Shown: positions 8,941 through 17,417 of the stretch, piece by piece
Layout of the letters: each line of letters starts with the position of its first letter
Position numbering within the stretch: position 1 is the stretch's first letter
NCBI RefSeq assembly: GCF_002165625.1
Contig: NZ_NGNS01000016.1
Location: 1-64,000 of the forward strand
Length of the DNA: 64,000 bases
Source: Neiella marina
Lineage (GTDB): Bacteria > Pseudomonadota > Gammaproteobacteria > Enterobacterales > Neiellaceae
Direction: 5' to 3'
Translations under genes and position numbers: made by a program
The notes under the pieces: generated by a model
The model's database searches: none
What the model was told of the DNA's origin: nothing
Seen by the model: the letters and a program-made list of their open reading frames with translations, nothing else

Positions 8941-9777
8941 TCATTCAGCAACAAGGGTTTGGCATCTGTAGTGCAGCGAATTATCGACTGACACCGCTTC
9001 GGCTAAACGCGGCAAAATAGCTTCCATAGTTGCCATCAACTTCCATGGTGGATTGACAACGTACATGCCTGATGAGGTCATGCCCTTTTCGTCAGAATCG
9101 GCCGAAACACCGAGCTCAAAACGTTGAATATTGCGAATGCCACTATCAATGAACTGTTGATCAAGTCGATCAATTCGTGCCCGTTCAACCACCGGATACC
9201 AAAGCGCATAAACGCCAGTGGCGAACTTTTTGTAGCCTTTGGCAATGGCATCAAACACTTGTTGGTACTCAGTTTTGATTTCATAGGAAGGGTCAATCAA
9301 CACTAAGGCGCGGCGGCTTTGTGGTGGTAACAAGCCCATCAGACGCTTGAGGCCGTCTTCCTGACTCACTCGAATCCGGCGATCGCTACCCATGTTATTC
9401 AACAAGTGCTGATAGTCTTTCGGGTGCAATTCGGTTAACCAGGACTTGTCATCCTGGCGGAGCATTTGTTTAGCCAACAACGGCGAGCCCGGATAAAAAC
9501 TAAGCTCACCACTTGGGTCACATTGCTGTACCAATTCAAAATAGCGACTCACTTCAGGGTAATCATTGGCATCTAGTTTGCCGATACCCCCTAAGTGTTC
9601 GCTGAGCTTGTTGGCAGTGTCAGCATTTAGGTTGTACAACCCAGCCCCTGAATGCGTATCAATGTAATCCAGCGGTTTTGGTTTTTGCTGCAAGTACTGA
9701 ATGATTTCAACCAATACGATGTGTTTGAGCACATCGGCAAAGTTGCCAGCATGAAAGGAGTGACGATAACTCAGCAT
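8941..9777 (-). CDS. rlmJ: 23S rRNA (adenine-2030-N6)-methyltransferase
   Basis: Methylates A2030 of 23S rRNA using S-adenosylmethionine. The 278-residue length and the N-terminus MLSYRHSFHAGNFADVLKH are diagnostic for RlmJ. LVLIDPSYE is the catalytic (D/N)PP(Y/F)-type motif and the SAM-site region DTHSGAGLY lies near residue 42. An AGGA Shine-Dalgarno overlaps the region 9779-9783. It appears to be a single-gene unit. Confidence 0.96.
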   Translation of the reverse strand: MLSYRHSFHAGNFADVLKHIVLVEIIQYLQQKPKPLDYIDTHSGAGLYNLNADTANKLSEHLGGIGKLDANDYPEVSRYFELVQQCDPSGELSFYPGSPLLAKQMLRQDDKSWLTELHPKDYQHLLNNMGSDRRIRVSQEDGLKRLMGLLPPQSRRALVLIDPSYEIKTEYQQVFDAIAKGYKKFATGVYALWYPVVERARIDRLDQQFIDSGIRNIQRFELGVSADSDEKGMTSSGMYVVNPPWKLMATMEAILPRLAEAVSVDNSLHYRCQTLVAE

Positions 9778-9842
9778 GAGGAGTCCTAAATGACCAAGAA
9801 GCGGGCTTATTTTATACCAATCCTACTTGGATTGGTGGTTAC

Positions 9843-9870
9843 AAAAAAAGAGGCGCCTGCGGGCGCCCCA
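9843..9870 (-). terminator. Terminator downstream of the RND pump gene
   Basis: On the minus strand a GGCGCC stem (9862-9867 with 9852-9857, extended by one outer pair) with a CGCA loop is followed by TTTTTTT (9849-9843). It lies about 85 bp past the pump stop codon. Confidence 0.85.
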
Positions 9871-9954
9871 AATATCGGTCTCGAGGGAGCAGGCCGATGC
9901 CTGCGCGACCAATTCAAGCCGAATACTGCGTCGCTTAAGCTTGAAATGATTTGA

Positions 9955-12900
9955 TTATGCTGCCGAGTGAATATCCTCTATCTCGGCGTTGGGTTTCTCC
10001 GGCTCAGCAACGCGACGACGGCGATTGAAGAACCCACTGACATTGGCGCCGATCATCAGCAGACACGGCGTCAAAACCAATGTCAGAACCGTCGCAAAGG
10101 CCAAGCCGCCAGCAACCGCGGTGGCCAGTTGCGACCACCACTGAGTAGACGGAGCGCCATGCTGGATGGTTCGAGCCATCAAATCGATGTTCACTTCCAA
10201 CACCATAGGTAGCAAACCTAGAATCGTCGTTACCGTGGTCATCAACACTGGCCTAAGACGCTGCGCACCAGTGCGCAGAATTGCTTCGCGAGCGCTCATG
10301 CCTTGGCGGCGCAACACGTTAAAGGTATCGATCAACACAATATTGTTGTTGACGACAATGCCTGCCAGCGCAATCACGCCAATGCCCGACATCACGATGC
10401 CAAAAGGTTTTTGGAATATCAGCAGACCGAGCAACACACCGACGGTAGAGAACACCACAGCACTGAGAATCAAAAACGCTTGATAGAAACTATTGAACTG
10501 GGTGACCAAAATAATGGCCATGACAAATAGCGCCACCATAAAGGCATTTTGCAAGAATGCCGATGACTCATCTTGCTCTTCATTCTGGCCCTTCACTTCA
10601 ATATGCACGCGAGGATCAATGCCAAGATTTGGCAGCTGCTCTTGCAGCTTCGGAAGCTCAAGATTGAGCAGCGCGCCGGGGATCAGGTCGGCACTAACTG
10701 TCACCACTCGCTTACCATCGACACGACGGATGGTATCGAGCTTCTTCTCCGGAGTACGTTGAACAAAGTTGGTGATCGGTACCTGACCGGCATAGGTCCG
10801 CACTCGAAGTTCATCCAACCGCCCTAAGTGACGTTTCTCTTCTGGGAAACGCACCCGAATGTCTAGTTCATCATCGACATCATCAGGGCGGTATTCGCCC
10901 AACTTGAGGCCATTGGTGACCATTTGCACCGTCGCACCGAGAGTGGTGACATCAGCACCAAAGCGCGCAGCATCGGAGCGATCAACTTTTAACTGCCACT
11001 CAATACCGGGTTTACTACCATCATCATCAATGTTGGTGAAGCTGCCATTCTCCGCTAACGCATGGCGCACCGTGCGTACGGCGTCATTGACTAAATCGGG
11101 GAATCGAGAACTGAGCTGCAAACGTAGATCTTTGCCGCCGCCGGGGCCGTTTTCATCCTTACGGATCTCGATTTCGACGCCTGCGATATCGGCGGTCGAG
11201 GCGCGAATTTCATCGATAATAGTGTTAGCTGTACGGCGCTGATCCCAGTCAATCAAATTAATCCGAAAATAACCTATTTCGCCATTGTTACCAGTCAGGG
11301 TATATAGGGTTTCGATCTCGCCCATATCAACCATGCGCTGTTCAATCTCGCGCATGATGGTGTCTTTTTCATAGACCGACAAATCACCATGGGAGCGGAT
11401 ATGAACATTGGCACCAGACGGTTCAACATCAGGAAAAAACTCAGCACCAAGATTAGACATGATGTAAGCAACGCCAACGCCGATGGCAAACAAGATAGAG
11501 CCAACTAGTACCCATACCGGCCGTTTGATGGCGCCCGACAGAGTACGTAAATAAGTGCCGGTAAAGCCTTTAATGGCCGACACATCGCCCTGTTCGGCCA
11601 GCATTAGTTGCTTTTTCGCCTCAGCACTTACTGGCCGGCTTTTGCCAATCATCGAGCCCAGCGCAGGGACGAAGATGAGCGCCATAAACAAGCTGGCAGA
11701 AAGCGTGGCGATAAGGGTGATAGGCAGATATTTCATGAATTCGCCCATCATTCCTGGCCAAAAGATTAGCGGAGCGAAGGCAGCGAGGGTCGTTGCGGTA
11801 GAAGCGGTAATCGGCCACGCCATACGCTTTGCTGCTTGCAGGTAAGCCTGCTTCCGCGGCAACCCTTCGCTCATGCAACGATCGGCATATTCGGTGACGA
11901 CAATGGCACCGTCCACCAACATACCAACGGCCATAATCAAGGCAAATAACACCACAATATTGACGGTAAAACCCATGATCGCCAGTACCAAAATACCAGT
12001 CAGAAATGAGCCGGGAATAGCGACGCCAACTAGACCTGCACTGCGCAATCCAAGCACCGCAACAATGACAATGACCACCAGCAAAATGGCCGAAAGAACA
12101 TTGTTTTGCAGATCATTGAGCATTTCTTTAACGTCTTCGGAACGGTCGCCGGTGTAAGCCACTTCAACATTTGCTGGCCAAATTTTCTGCTGTTCAGCGA
12201 TCAGTGCTTTAGTTTTATTGACGGTTTCAATGATGTTTTCGCCAGGCCGCTTGACCACTTCTAGTGATACCGTTGGCTGACCATTTAAGCGAGCAAAGGT
12301 GCTCGGATCTTTATAGGCCCGACGCACTGTCGCAACGTCGGCAAACGTAATGACCTTATCGCCATCGACCTTGATCGGCATTTCCATGACGTCGCGAACG
12401 CTTTCAAATACCGATGGCACCTTAACGGCAAAGCTACCCTTGCCAGTGTCCATGGTACCAGCAGCAACCAGACGGTTATTACGAGACACCAAGCTGGCAA
12501 TATCGCCTTGGTCAAGGTCGTAGCTTTCCATCAATAATGGATCGACGATGATTTCAACAATGTCTTCGCGATCGCCACCAATTTTCACTTCCAGAACTTC
12601 TGGCAAGCTTTCAAGTCGGTCTTGGACATCGCGAGCGAGCTGAATCAATGCGCGCTCTGGCACGGGGCCGGCAAGCATTATTGTGATAGCGGGGTTCTCT
12701 TCTGCCATTTTAACTTCGTGAACTGACGGTTCTTCAGTTTCACTTGGCAATTTAGCTTTCGCTAGCGTCACTTTATCGCGGACGTCGGCCAATGCTTCTT
12801 TGGGATCGGTACCGGCAAGAAATTCTAGCGTAACAGAGGCATGACCTTCGCCGGCTCGCGCAGTCATTTCCTTGACCCCTTCAATGGAACGCAGCTCGTT

Positions 12901-13107
12901 TTCCATTGGCCGCACCAGCATGCGTTCAGCATCCTCTGGGCTGATGCCGTCATGAGTCATCGACACATAAATGTAGGGAATCAGAATATCTGGGTTAGAT
13001 TCTTTCGGAATCGACACATAGGTCGAAATACCGGCGATCAGTACCAACACTAACACCATCATGACGGTGCGAGTGCGATTCAGTGAAGCTTCAATAAGTG
13101 CAAGCAT
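9955..13107 (-). CDS. RND-family efflux permease (HAE1-like)
   Basis: A 1050-residue inner-membrane proton-driven exporter subunit. It has the RND layout: one N-terminal helix (MVLVLVLIAGISTYVSIP), a periplasmic loop, six helices, and the same again. Conserved blocks are SNPDILIPY, GMLVDGAIVV in TM4, and VVNNNIVLIDTF in TM10. Compared with AcrB, the first Asp of the TM4 pair is kept (D399) but the second is Gly (G400), and the TM10 Lys is Asn (N920). The partner adaptor gene starts the operon, 9 bp upstream. No outer-membrane channel gene is present, so TolC is probably supplied elsewhere. The substrate cannot be inferred. Confidence 0.93.
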   Translation of the reverse strand: MLALIEASLNRTRTVMMVLVLVLIAGISTYVSIPKESNPDILIPYIYVSMTHDGISPEDAERMLVRPMENELRSIEGVKEMTARAGEGHASVTLEFLAGTDPKEALADVRDKVTLAKAKLPSETEEPSVHEVKMAEENPAITIMLAGPVPERALIQLARDVQDRLESLPEVLEVKIGGDREDIVEIIVDPLLMESYDLDQGDIASLVSRNNRLVAAGTMDTGKGSFAVKVPSVFESVRDVMEMPIKVDGDKVITFADVATVRRAYKDPSTFARLNGQPTVSLEVVKRPGENIIETVNKTKALIAEQQKIWPANVEVAYTGDRSEDVKEMLNDLQNNVLSAILLVVIVIVAVLGLRSAGLVGVAIPGSFLTGILVLAIMGFTVNIVVLFALIMAVGMLVDGAIVVTEYADRCMSEGLPRKQAYLQAAKRMAWPITASTATTLAAFAPLIFWPGMMGEFMKYLPITLIATLSASLFMALIFVPALGSMIGKSRPVSAEAKKQLMLAEQGDVSAIKGFTGTYLRTLSGAIKRPVWVLVGSILFAIGVGVAYIMSNLGAEFFPDVEPSGANVHIRSHGDLSVYEKDTIMREIEQRMVDMGEIETLYTLTGNNGEIGYFRINLIDWDQRRTANTIIDEIRASTADIAGVEIEIRKDENGPGGGKDLRLQLSSRFPDLVNDAVRTVRHALAENGSFTNIDDDGSKPGIEWQLKVDRSDAARFGADVTTLGATVQMVTNGLKLGEYRPDDVDDELDIRVRFPEEKRHLGRLDELRVRTYAGQVPITNFVQRTPEKKLDTIRRVDGKRVVTVSADLIPGALLNLELPKLQEQLPNLGIDPRVHIEVKGQNEEQDESSAFLQNAFMVALFVMAIILVTQFNSFYQAFLILSAVVFSTVGVLLGLLIFQKPFGIVMSGIGVIALAGIVVNNNIVLIDTFNVLRRQGMSAREAILRTGAQRLRPVLMTTVTTILGLLPMVLEVNIDLMARTIQHGAPSTQWWSQLATAVAGGLAFATVLTLVLTPCLLMIGANVSGFFNRRRRVAEPEKPNAEIEDIHSAA

Positions 13108-13116
13108 GGCTGTTCC

Positions 13117-14202
13117 TTATTTCGCTTCTTTGTAAACGGGGATGACTTGGTCACCGGGACGAACAAATCCCTGCCCCATAGTGATCACAGAGACCGAATC
13201 ACCAAAACCGGACAACCAAACACCGTCATTATCCGCTTTAACCAGCTCAATCGGAGTAAAACGCACCACATCGTCATCGACCGACTTGATACCTAGGTTG
13301 CCATCTTCATCCAAAGCCAACAAAGCCGGTGTCACTTGAATGGCATTGACAGTCGCCAGCGGTAATTCAAGCTCAGTGCTTAATCCTGCATACATTTTTG
13401 CATCGGCATTGTCCAACGTCAGCTCGACGCGGAATGTATTGGTAGCGGCATCGGCTACTTTCGATAAGTAGCGGATAGTGCCTTGCTGTAAATTACCGTT
13501 AACAAAACGAGCTTGACCATGTTGGCCAACTTGCAACTGAGAAATATCATGCTGACCAGCATCAGCTCGGATAATCAGCGGATCAATGTCATACACCATG
13601 GCAACGGGGTCGCCAACGCCCAAGTAATCGCCTACTTCCACCATCCGCTCATTCAAAATGCCATCAAACGGCGCGTTGATAATGGTGTGGTTAATTTCCA
13701 GCTGCAAACGAGCCACTGCGGCTTTGGCCTGCTCAAGCTGGGCTTGCGCCTCGGCCAACCGAGCACGGCCAGAGAATCCTTGCGAACTCAACTTTTTGGC
13801 GCCTTGATATTCAATCTGACGTTGAGCAAATTCCGCTTTGGCTTGGTTTAGGCGCTGCTCACGATCATTCATCGCTAAACGAACCAGCGGCTGGCCCGCT
13901 TTAACCGATGCACCACGGACGGCCAGAATTTCAACCACTCGGCCTTCGGTCTCTGCTCGCAAAGTAGCTTCACGATTCGGCTCGGTGCGGCCGTATAAGG
14001 TAATGGCTCGAGTTACGGGTGAGGTTTGCATCCGCTCCACTTGCACTTTAGGCAACAGGCTCGGCTGTTCAGTTTGAGCTTGTGGAGCCTCATTGTTGGC
14101 GGAGCCACTAGCCATCCAAGCCACCAGCAACACACTAATAGTGACGGCTAAGATCCATGGCTTGGCAGACAACACTTGTAGGCCTTGAGAGAGTTTCGAC
14201 AT
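13117..14202 (-). CDS. RND efflux periplasmic adaptor (membrane fusion protein)
   Basis: A 361-residue HlyD/AcrA-type adaptor joining the RND permease to an outer-membrane channel. Residues about 15-33 are a signal anchor (ILAVTISVLLVAWMA). A split lipoyl/barrel-sandwich domain is visible: LRAETEGRVVEILAVRGASV and then INAPFDGILNERMVEVGDYL, separated by an alpha-helical hairpin rich in Ala/Gln/Lys (FAQRQIEYQGAKKL, AQAQLEQAKAAVARLQLEI). A beta-barrel and membrane-proximal domain follow. It is the first gene of the two-gene efflux operon. Confidence 0.93.
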   Translation of the reverse strand: MSKLSQGLQVLSAKPWILAVTISVLLVAWMASGSANNEAPQAQTEQPSLLPKVQVERMQTSPVTRAITLYGRTEPNREATLRAETEGRVVEILAVRGASVKAGQPLVRLAMNDREQRLNQAKAEFAQRQIEYQGAKKLSSQGFSGRARLAEAQAQLEQAKAAVARLQLEINHTIINAPFDGILNERMVEVGDYLGVGDPVAMVYDIDPLIIRADAGQHDISQLQVGQHGQARFVNGNLQQGTIRYLSKVADAATNTFRVELTLDNADAKMYAGLSTELELPLATVNAIQVTPALLALDEDGNLGIKSVDDDVVRFTPIELVKADNDGVWLSGFGDSVSVITMGQGFVRPGDQVIPVYKEAK

Positions 14203-14409
14203 GACGCATTCCTTGTCCGGCCAAAACGAAGAAATGGGCCGGGATTTATTTCGACCTCGGTATCGTAAAAGACCTTAAAGTAAATGTGGATGTAAAAATG
14301 TTACGAGTTATGAAGGTTGAAACAAGGAATGAGGTGGGATGGACCTGCCACAACAAGTCAGCAGGTACGATGCAGATAGGGTTTGAGCTCTAGGGCAGCG
14401 CGTATGTCG

Positions 14410-14760
14410 TTATACCGAGAATGACGCACCGCAACCACAAGTGGTTGTTGCATTTGGGTTATTAACGAAAAAACGTGAACCCTCAAGGCCCTCGGTGTAA
14501 TCAACGATACCGCCAATAAGATACTGCAAGCTCATTGGATCAATCACTAGGGTGACGTCTTCTTTGTCGATAGTGGTATCGCCGTCATTAACCTTTTCGT
14601 CAAAAGTGAAGCCGTACTGGAAACCAGAACAACCGCCACCGGTGACGTAAACCCGCAGCTTGAGTTCAGGATTCTCTTCTTCGGCAATTAGCGTTTTCAC
14701 TTTTTGCGCGGCGGCATCAGAAAACTGAATCGGCAACGCTGCAACTTCAGGTTGGGACAT
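14410..14760 (-). CDS. erpA: Iron-sulfur cluster insertion protein ErpA
   Basis: A-type carrier that delivers Fe-S clusters to apo-proteins (for example IspG/IspH in E. coli). The 116-residue product carries the three cluster cysteines: one in [11 protein letters not shown] and two in TCGCGASF at the C-terminus. [10 protein letters not shown] is a family hallmark. I chose the start at 14760: GAGG lies 7 nt upstream and the N-terminus then lines up with E. coli ErpA; a start at 14775 would add five residues. A sigma70-like promoter overlapped by an IscR-type site lies immediately upstream. Confidence 0.97.
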   Translation of the reverse strand: MSQPEVAALPIQFSDAAAQKVKTLIAEEENPELKLRVYVTGGGCSGFQYGFTFDEKVNDGDTTIDKEDVTLVIDPMSLQYLIGGIVDYTEGLEGSRFFVNNPNATTTCGCGASFSV

Positions 14761-14788
14761 ACAAACCTCACTCATACATTACCGCGCG

Positions 14789-14817
14789 ATTATCCAATAC
14801 CCGAGTATTTTATTCAA
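14789..14817 (-). promoter_or_regulatory. erpA promoter, sigma70 type
   Basis: On the minus strand the -35 box TTGAAT (14817-14812) and the -10 box GATAAT (14794-14789) are separated by exactly 17 bp. The predicted start of transcription is near 14782, giving a leader of about 20 nt to the erpA ATG. Confidence 0.75.
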
Positions 14818-14821
14818 GTAT
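14797..14821 (-). promoter_or_regulatory. Putative IscR type 1 binding site
   Basis: A 25-bp imperfect palindrome covers the -35 box and spacer of the erpA promoter. Its left half reads ATACTTGAAT and its right half ACTCGGGTAT on the minus strand. It matches 23 of 25 positions of the type 1 IscR consensus as I remember it (ATASYYGACT-RWWWY-AGTCRRSTAT). Overlap with the promoter predicts repression by cluster-loaded IscR. Confidence 0.7.
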
Positions 14822-14866
14822 TAACTTGCGCTCAGTCACACTTGTTGCGATGACAATACCTAGCGA

Positions 14867-15604
14867 TTAGTAATCCGCCTGAACGATATCGCGCCACTCA
14901 TAAGTCGCCGTCACCGTGCTCTTGCTGCGTGGCATACTGCTGAGCTTAGTTTGCAATTCAAGTTGTTCGGGAACAACATCATCTGGCACTTGAATAATGC
15001 CCTCTATGGTCGTCAGATATCTAAAACTAAATTGCAAGCTGGCCTTGTCAGGCGCTGAGACCAAGGCCCAAGTATCAAACTGCACCGGCTGCTCCGAGCG
15101 GATCCCCAACAACGACATCGACAACTCACCCTTAACTGGTCGATCGAAGCGACCCAATTGAATCAGCGTGATGCGAAAACGAAACACATTGGCGGCATTG
15201 GTGTTGAGCAATGTCACTGTGTCGATCGCCATCACATCATTAGAATCTCCATCGCGAAACACTTTGCGGTATAGGTTGAGCTCCTCAGTGAGCGCCAGCT
15301 TTTCATCGCCGAGTCGCTTGATCTCTTCTTGCAACCAAGTGAGCTCAGCATTGACCATTCTCAACGAGATGTCCTTACTAGAGGTAATCTTTTGATTTTC
15401 CTGAAGATGTAACTCTGCCAATTCGACTTGGCGCTCGGCTTCTTGGCGTTTTTGAATCTCTAGATCATGACCAAATCGACCCGCAACAAAACCGGCCATG
15501 ACGCAAAAGGCCATCACCAGCAACAAGGTTACGCGCCCGGTTCGGAAAACTTCCAGCGCCAATATTCTCTTAATCAAATGATGTAACTGCTTAAGAATCA
15601 ACAT
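14867..15604 (-). CDS. DUF6776-like membrane-anchored coiled-coil protein
   Basis: A 245-residue protein of unknown function. Residues about 20-42 are a single transmembrane helix (VTLLLVMAFCVMAGFVAG), followed by a charged helical region (about 50-110; EIQKRQEAERQVELAELHL and EEIKRLGDEKLALTEEL) likely to form a coiled coil, then a beta-rich periplasmic part. The layout and location between erpA and other housekeeping genes match what is annotated as DUF6776 in pseudomonads and relatives; that family name is a recollection. It diverges from the CLC gene with only about 50 bp between them. Confidence 0.7.
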   Translation of the reverse strand: MLILKQLHHLIKRILALEVFRTGRVTLLLVMAFCVMAGFVAGRFGHDLEIQKRQEAERQVELAELHLQENQKITSSKDISLRMVNAELTWLQEEIKRLGDEKLALTEELNLYRKVFRDGDSNDVMAIDTVTLLNTNAANVFRFRITLIQLGRFDRPVKGELSMSLLGIRSEQPVQFDTWALVSAPDKASLQFSFRYLTTIEGIIQVPDDVVPEQLELQTKLSSMPRSKSTVTATYEWRDIVQADY

Positions 15605-15654
15605 AGAATGTCTATCATATTCAATCCAAACGCGACTTGATAGCTGAAATCAGG

Positions 15655-17286
15655 ATGAACAAGCTACTGCACCTATTGCGATACCGCCTCGCTGTGCCAA
15701 GGGTAAGCTGGCAGCTGACGCTACTGGGCCTTATCGGCGGCTTTTGTGCATCCGTGCTAATTGTATTGTTTATCGGCTTTATTCGCTTTCTGAAAGAGCT
15801 ATTTGCTCAACTCACCGTCGAACTCCCGCCGCTAGAGCACGCCTTACCGCTCGTTGGCGTCGCTATTATTCTGTTGATAGCGATATCCCTAGGCTTGCAG
15901 TACTACCGTCTGGGTATTCCGTTCGTGATCTATCGAATCCGCACTCACAACGGCTCCATGCCGCTGAAGAACACCATCAACCAATTTATTGGTGCCAGCA
16001 TCGCGTTGGCGAGCGGCTTTGTTGTCGGCCGCGAGGGCCCAGCTGTTCACTTAGGCGCTGCCGGAAGTGGCTTAGTCGGGTGGTGGCTAAAGCTACCAAA
16101 CAACGCCACTCGAGTGCTATCCGCCAGCGGAATCGCTGCCGGCATTGCGGCGACCTTTAACACGCCATTGGCCGCCGTAGTCTTCGTAATGGAGGTGGTA
16201 TTAAAAGAGTACAAAATGCACATGGTGCTGCCAGTGCTGTTGGCGGCGGCTTGCGGCGCGATTGTGCATCACCAGCTCGATCTAGGTCATAGCTTAGACG
16301 TTACCCTAGAACAGTTCCCTGCGATGGATTGGAAAATCGCTGGAAGCTTGGTGTTGCTCGGTATTGTTCTTGGGCTATTGTCGGTGTTATTTGCCGCCAT
16401 GCTCGGTGGGGTAACTCAAGCCAGTTATCGACTGCCGCTAACCTACCGTCTGACAATTGCCGGTACCGTCACCTGCGCCATTGCTTGGTTCGTGCCAGAA
16501 CTAAACATGACTGAGTCAGAGGCAGTGATCCGGCAGCTCGATGGCAGTCTGACTTTTGAGCTGATTGCAGCATTGTTTGTTGGCAAGTTAGTGGCATGTT
16601 CGGTTGCTCTTGGGCTTGGTATTCCAGGCGGGATTATTGGTCCGTTATACGCTATGGGAGCCCTTGCAACAGGGTGTTTCCTAACGCTGTTGAGACCGTA
16701 CTTGGATTGGGACCCTGCCCTGACGCCGATGTTTATCATCATTGGTATGGGCAGCATGATGGCCGCTTCATTGCATGCGCCGATGGCAGCAATGGTGGCA
16801 ATCGCAGAGTTAACCAATAGTCCGGGCGTCGTCGTACCGGCCATGCTGGTGATGATTCCGGCACAATTGATGGTCGGTCAGATCTTCAATAAACCATCAA
16901 TGTTCGTCCAGCAAATGCAGATGCAGGGCATGACGTACGAACAATCGCCTGTGGTATTGAGCCTGCAAAAAACCGGGGCTCTGGCGATTATGGAAACAAA
17001 CTATCAATGGCTTAGTGACATTGATGACATGGGCTCGGTGAAAGGGCTTGTGTTAGCCAAGGAAAAAGGCGAAGCGCATGATCGACTATTCTATATTGAT
17101 CCAGACAATGGTGAACGACTCAGGATGGAAGGTATTGACCAGCAAGCGTCGTTAGCGATTGCCTATCAGCGTTTGCGACGGGTCCGCAAAGGCGCAGTGT
17201 ATGTCTATGGCGATCGCCGCGAGCAGCTACTGGGCATCATCACTTGGCCAATGCTTGCTGAATACATGCACAAAGAAGTGGCTTAA
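15655..17286 (+). CDS. CLC-family chloride channel/transporter
   Basis: A 543-residue anion-conducting membrane protein. The gating-glutamate motif GREGP is intact (16027-16041) and GGIIGP matches the GIFAP motif. The first filter motif, GSGIP in E. coli ClcA, reads RLGIP here, so the central serine is replaced by leucine; spacing between the two motifs (35 residues) is identical to ClcA as I remember it. The internal proton-transfer glutamate (E203 in ClcA, FIIEE) aligns with valine (FVMEV), as in animal ClC channels. A roughly 120-residue C-terminal cytoplasmic part may be CBS-like. An in-frame TTG at 15637 is an alternative start. Confidence 0.92.
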   Translation: MNKLLHLLRYRLAVPRVSWQLTLLGLIGGFCASVLIVLFIGFIRFLKELFAQLTVELPPLEHALPLVGVAIILLIAISLGLQYYRLGIPFVIYRIRTHNGSMPLKNTINQFIGASIALASGFVVGREGPAVHLGAAGSGLVGWWLKLPNNATRVLSASGIAAGIAATFNTPLAAVVFVMEVVLKEYKMHMVLPVLLAAACGAIVHHQLDLGHSLDVTLEQFPAMDWKIAGSLVLLGIVLGLLSVLFAAMLGGVTQASYRLPLTYRLTIAGTVTCAIAWFVPELNMTESEAVIRQLDGSLTFELIAALFVGKLVACSVALGLGIPGGIIGPLYAMGALATGCFLTLLRPYLDWDPALTPMFIIIGMGSMMAASLHAPMAAMVAIAELTNSPGVVVPAMLVMIPAQLMVGQIFNKPSMFVQQMQMQGMTYEQSPVVLSLQKTGALAIMETNYQWLSDIDDMGSVKGLVLAKEKGEAHDRLFYIDPDNGERLRMEGIDQQASLAIAYQRLRRVRKGAVYVYGDRREQLLGIITWPMLAEYMHKEVA

Positions 17287-17373
17287 CTGAACCTAAACTA
17301 ACTGAGTCATAATCAATCATTAGTTTTCACAGCAAAGGTAAACTTCAATCACATACGAAAATTAATAACTCGT

Positions 17374-17379
17374 TATAAT
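17374..17379 (+). promoter_or_regulatory. -10 box upstream of the diguanylate cyclase gene
   Basis: A perfect TATAAT lies 38 bp before the ATG at 17418. The -35 region (ACATAC at 17-bp spacing) is poor, so an activator may be needed. Confidence 0.45.
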
Positions 17380-17417
17380 CGGCTTATCATCGTAGTTCGA
17401 GCTTCACCCCAAGCAGT

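Noticed and set aside
17287-17340. Weak inverted repeat AAACTAA/TTAGTTT after the CLC gene as a terminator
   Set aside because: The stem has a single GC pair and an 18-nt loop; too weak to call.
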